Source: Candidatus Aenigmatarchaeota archaeon
Lineage (GTDB): Archaea; Aenigmatarchaeota; Aenigmatarchaeia; QMZP01
DNA length: 5,994 bases
Assembly (NCBI GenBank): GCA_003663415.1
Contig: QMZY01000056.1
Coordinates: 1-5,994, forward strand
Direction of reading: 5' to 3'
Positions 5,319-5,994 of the stretch are shown piece after piece. The stretch's first letter is position 1; each line of letters begins with the position of its first letter. Made by a program: the position numbers and the translations under genes. The notes under the pieces were generated by a model. It did no database searches. It was not told the origin of the DNA and saw nothing but the letters and a program-made list of their open reading frames with translations.

Positions 5319-5994
5319 TAGAAAGTCTTGTCAGGGTTCTGGTTTATCCCGGGGTTGGTTTTATTGTTTTTTTCAGTTTTTTGTATTCAGGCATATTCAG
5401 AAAAATCTCTGCAAGGATGCAGCACAGAATAGGACCGCCGATATGGCAGCCTTTTTTTGATATTTTAAAGCTTCTTGGTAAAGAAGATATAAAACCAGAA
5501 CAAGCAAAAATTGGATACACGTTCTGGCCGTTTGTAGCTATGATTTCCATCATAACAGCAGGGCTTCTCACACCAATAGCAGGTGTTGTTCCTTTGGGAA
5601 ATTCAGACATAGTGGTGCTTATCTATTTTCTTGTTTTTGGTTCTTTGTGCCTGTATCTTTCTGGTTTTTCATCTTCAAATCCCTTTGCGGTAATAGGCTC
5701 TGTTCGGGGTATTATACAAATGATAGGATATGAATTTCCGTTTGTGGTTTCCGTTGCGGTTGCTGCTCTGGCATCAGGCAGGCTTTTGCTGTTTCCTGCT
5801 GCTGTCAATATGTATCAGATTTCCAATGGCTGGTTGTGTTTGAGCTTTCCTTTCGCTGCTGCAGCGTTCTTTGTTTCCGTGCTTGCAAAAGTAGAAATCC
5901 CGCCGTTTCACATACCCGAGGCGCATCAAGAAATAGTGTCTGGTTACTATACAGAATATACAGGGAAAAAACTTGCGATGATACTGATTGCTCA
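5315..5994 (+). CDS. mbhM: MbhM: NuoH-like membrane anchor subunit (3' end cut by window)
   Basis: NuoH/complex I ND1-family membrane protein that anchors the hydrogenase arm to the membrane and passes the redox-driven change to the pump. 226 residues are visible from the ATG at 5315, and the frame remains open to the window end; the family is usually about 300-330. Family motifs: MQHRIGPPIWQPFFDILKLL (residues 35-54), KEDIKPEQA (56-64), GYEFPFV (138-144, Glu140), and AKVEIPPFHIPEAHQEIVSG (191-210) followed by YYTEYTGKKLAM, which contains Glu194, Glu202, Glu206 and Glu214 of the conserved acidic cytosolic loop. Hydrophobic helices lie at about 8-27, 70-90, 98-117, 141-160 and 174-192. GGAGG at 5303-5307 is 7 bases upstream, and the start overlaps the mbhL stop by 4 bases. 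Confidence 0.95.
   Translation, partial: MIESLVRVLVYPGVGFIVFFSFLYSGIFRKISARMQHRIGPPIWQPFFDILKLLGKEDIKPEQAKIGYTFWPFVAMISIITAGLLTPIAGVVPLGNSDIVVLIYFLVFGSLCLYLSGFSSSNPFAVIGSVRGIIQMIGYEFPFVVSVAVAALASGRLLLFPAAVNMYQISNGWLCLSFPFAAAAFFVSVLAKVEIPPFHIPEAHQEIVSGYYTEYTGKKLAMILIA

Noticed and set aside
5344..5808. Two minus-strand open frames (88 and 61 codons) in the last 650 bases
   Set aside because: They lie antisense to the clear NuoH-like mbhM frame, which has strong motifs throughout and remains open only because the window ends.
1..5994. Respiratory complex I (nuo) operon or a plain Mrp antiporter operon
   Set aside because: The small subunit has hydrogenase-type CxxC and the large subunit has four NiFe cysteines, which complex I lacks; a plain Mrp operon has no NuoB/C/D/H-like genes.

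Overview
The window is one uninterrupted plus-strand operon segment encoding most of a membrane-bound, Mrp-linked, ferredoxin-type energy-converting [NiFe] hydrogenase (Mbh type; best matched to group 4d). Ten genes are visible in the exact order of the archaeal mbh operon: mbhC (3' part), D, E, F, G, H, I, J, K, L and the 5' part of M; counting the two cut genes there are eleven. Essentially every base is coding. Neighbouring genes overlap by 4 to 17 bases or are separated by 1 to 5 bases, so no internal promoter or terminator has room to exist outside coding sequence.

Layout: positions 1-2960 hold the Mrp-antiporter-like ion-translocation module (MnhG-like MbhC, DUF4040 MbhD, MbhE, MnhB-like MbhF, NuoK/MnhC-like MbhG and the large NuoN/MrpD-like MbhH). 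Positions 2957-3271 hold the small linker membrane subunit MbhI. Positions 3277-5318 hold the peripheral hydrogenase module: MbhJ (small subunit, NuoB-like, four FeS-ligand cysteines), MbhK (NuoC-like) and MbhL (large subunit, NuoD-like, all four NiFe-ligand cysteines). From 5315 to the window end is MbhM, the NuoH-like membrane anchor, cut by the window edge. By family analogy mbhA and mbhB should lie just upstream and mbhN (two-[4Fe-4S] ferredoxin-like subunit) just downstream.

How the genes work together (family knowledge): reduced ferredoxin gives electrons to MbhN, which pass them through the single cluster of MbhJ to the NiFe site in MbhL, where protons are reduced to H2. The released energy is transmitted through MbhM and MbhI to MbhH and the MrpA/B/C-like subunits, which move H+ and probably Na+ across the membrane. 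All four NiFe cysteines are present, which argues for a true hydrogenase rather than the related sulfur-reducing Mbs/Mbx complex.

Organism: the sequence alone does not settle it. Composition is moderately AT-rich, Ile is often ATA and Arg is often AGA/AGG, and strong Shine-Dalgarno sites (AGGAGG, GGGAGGA) precede several genes. This suits a fermentative anaerobe, either a bacterium (for example of a candidate phylum or Thermotogae-like) or a euryarchaeon. I see no mobile element, RNA gene, CRISPR array or obviously undescribed system; the interest lies in details of a known complex.
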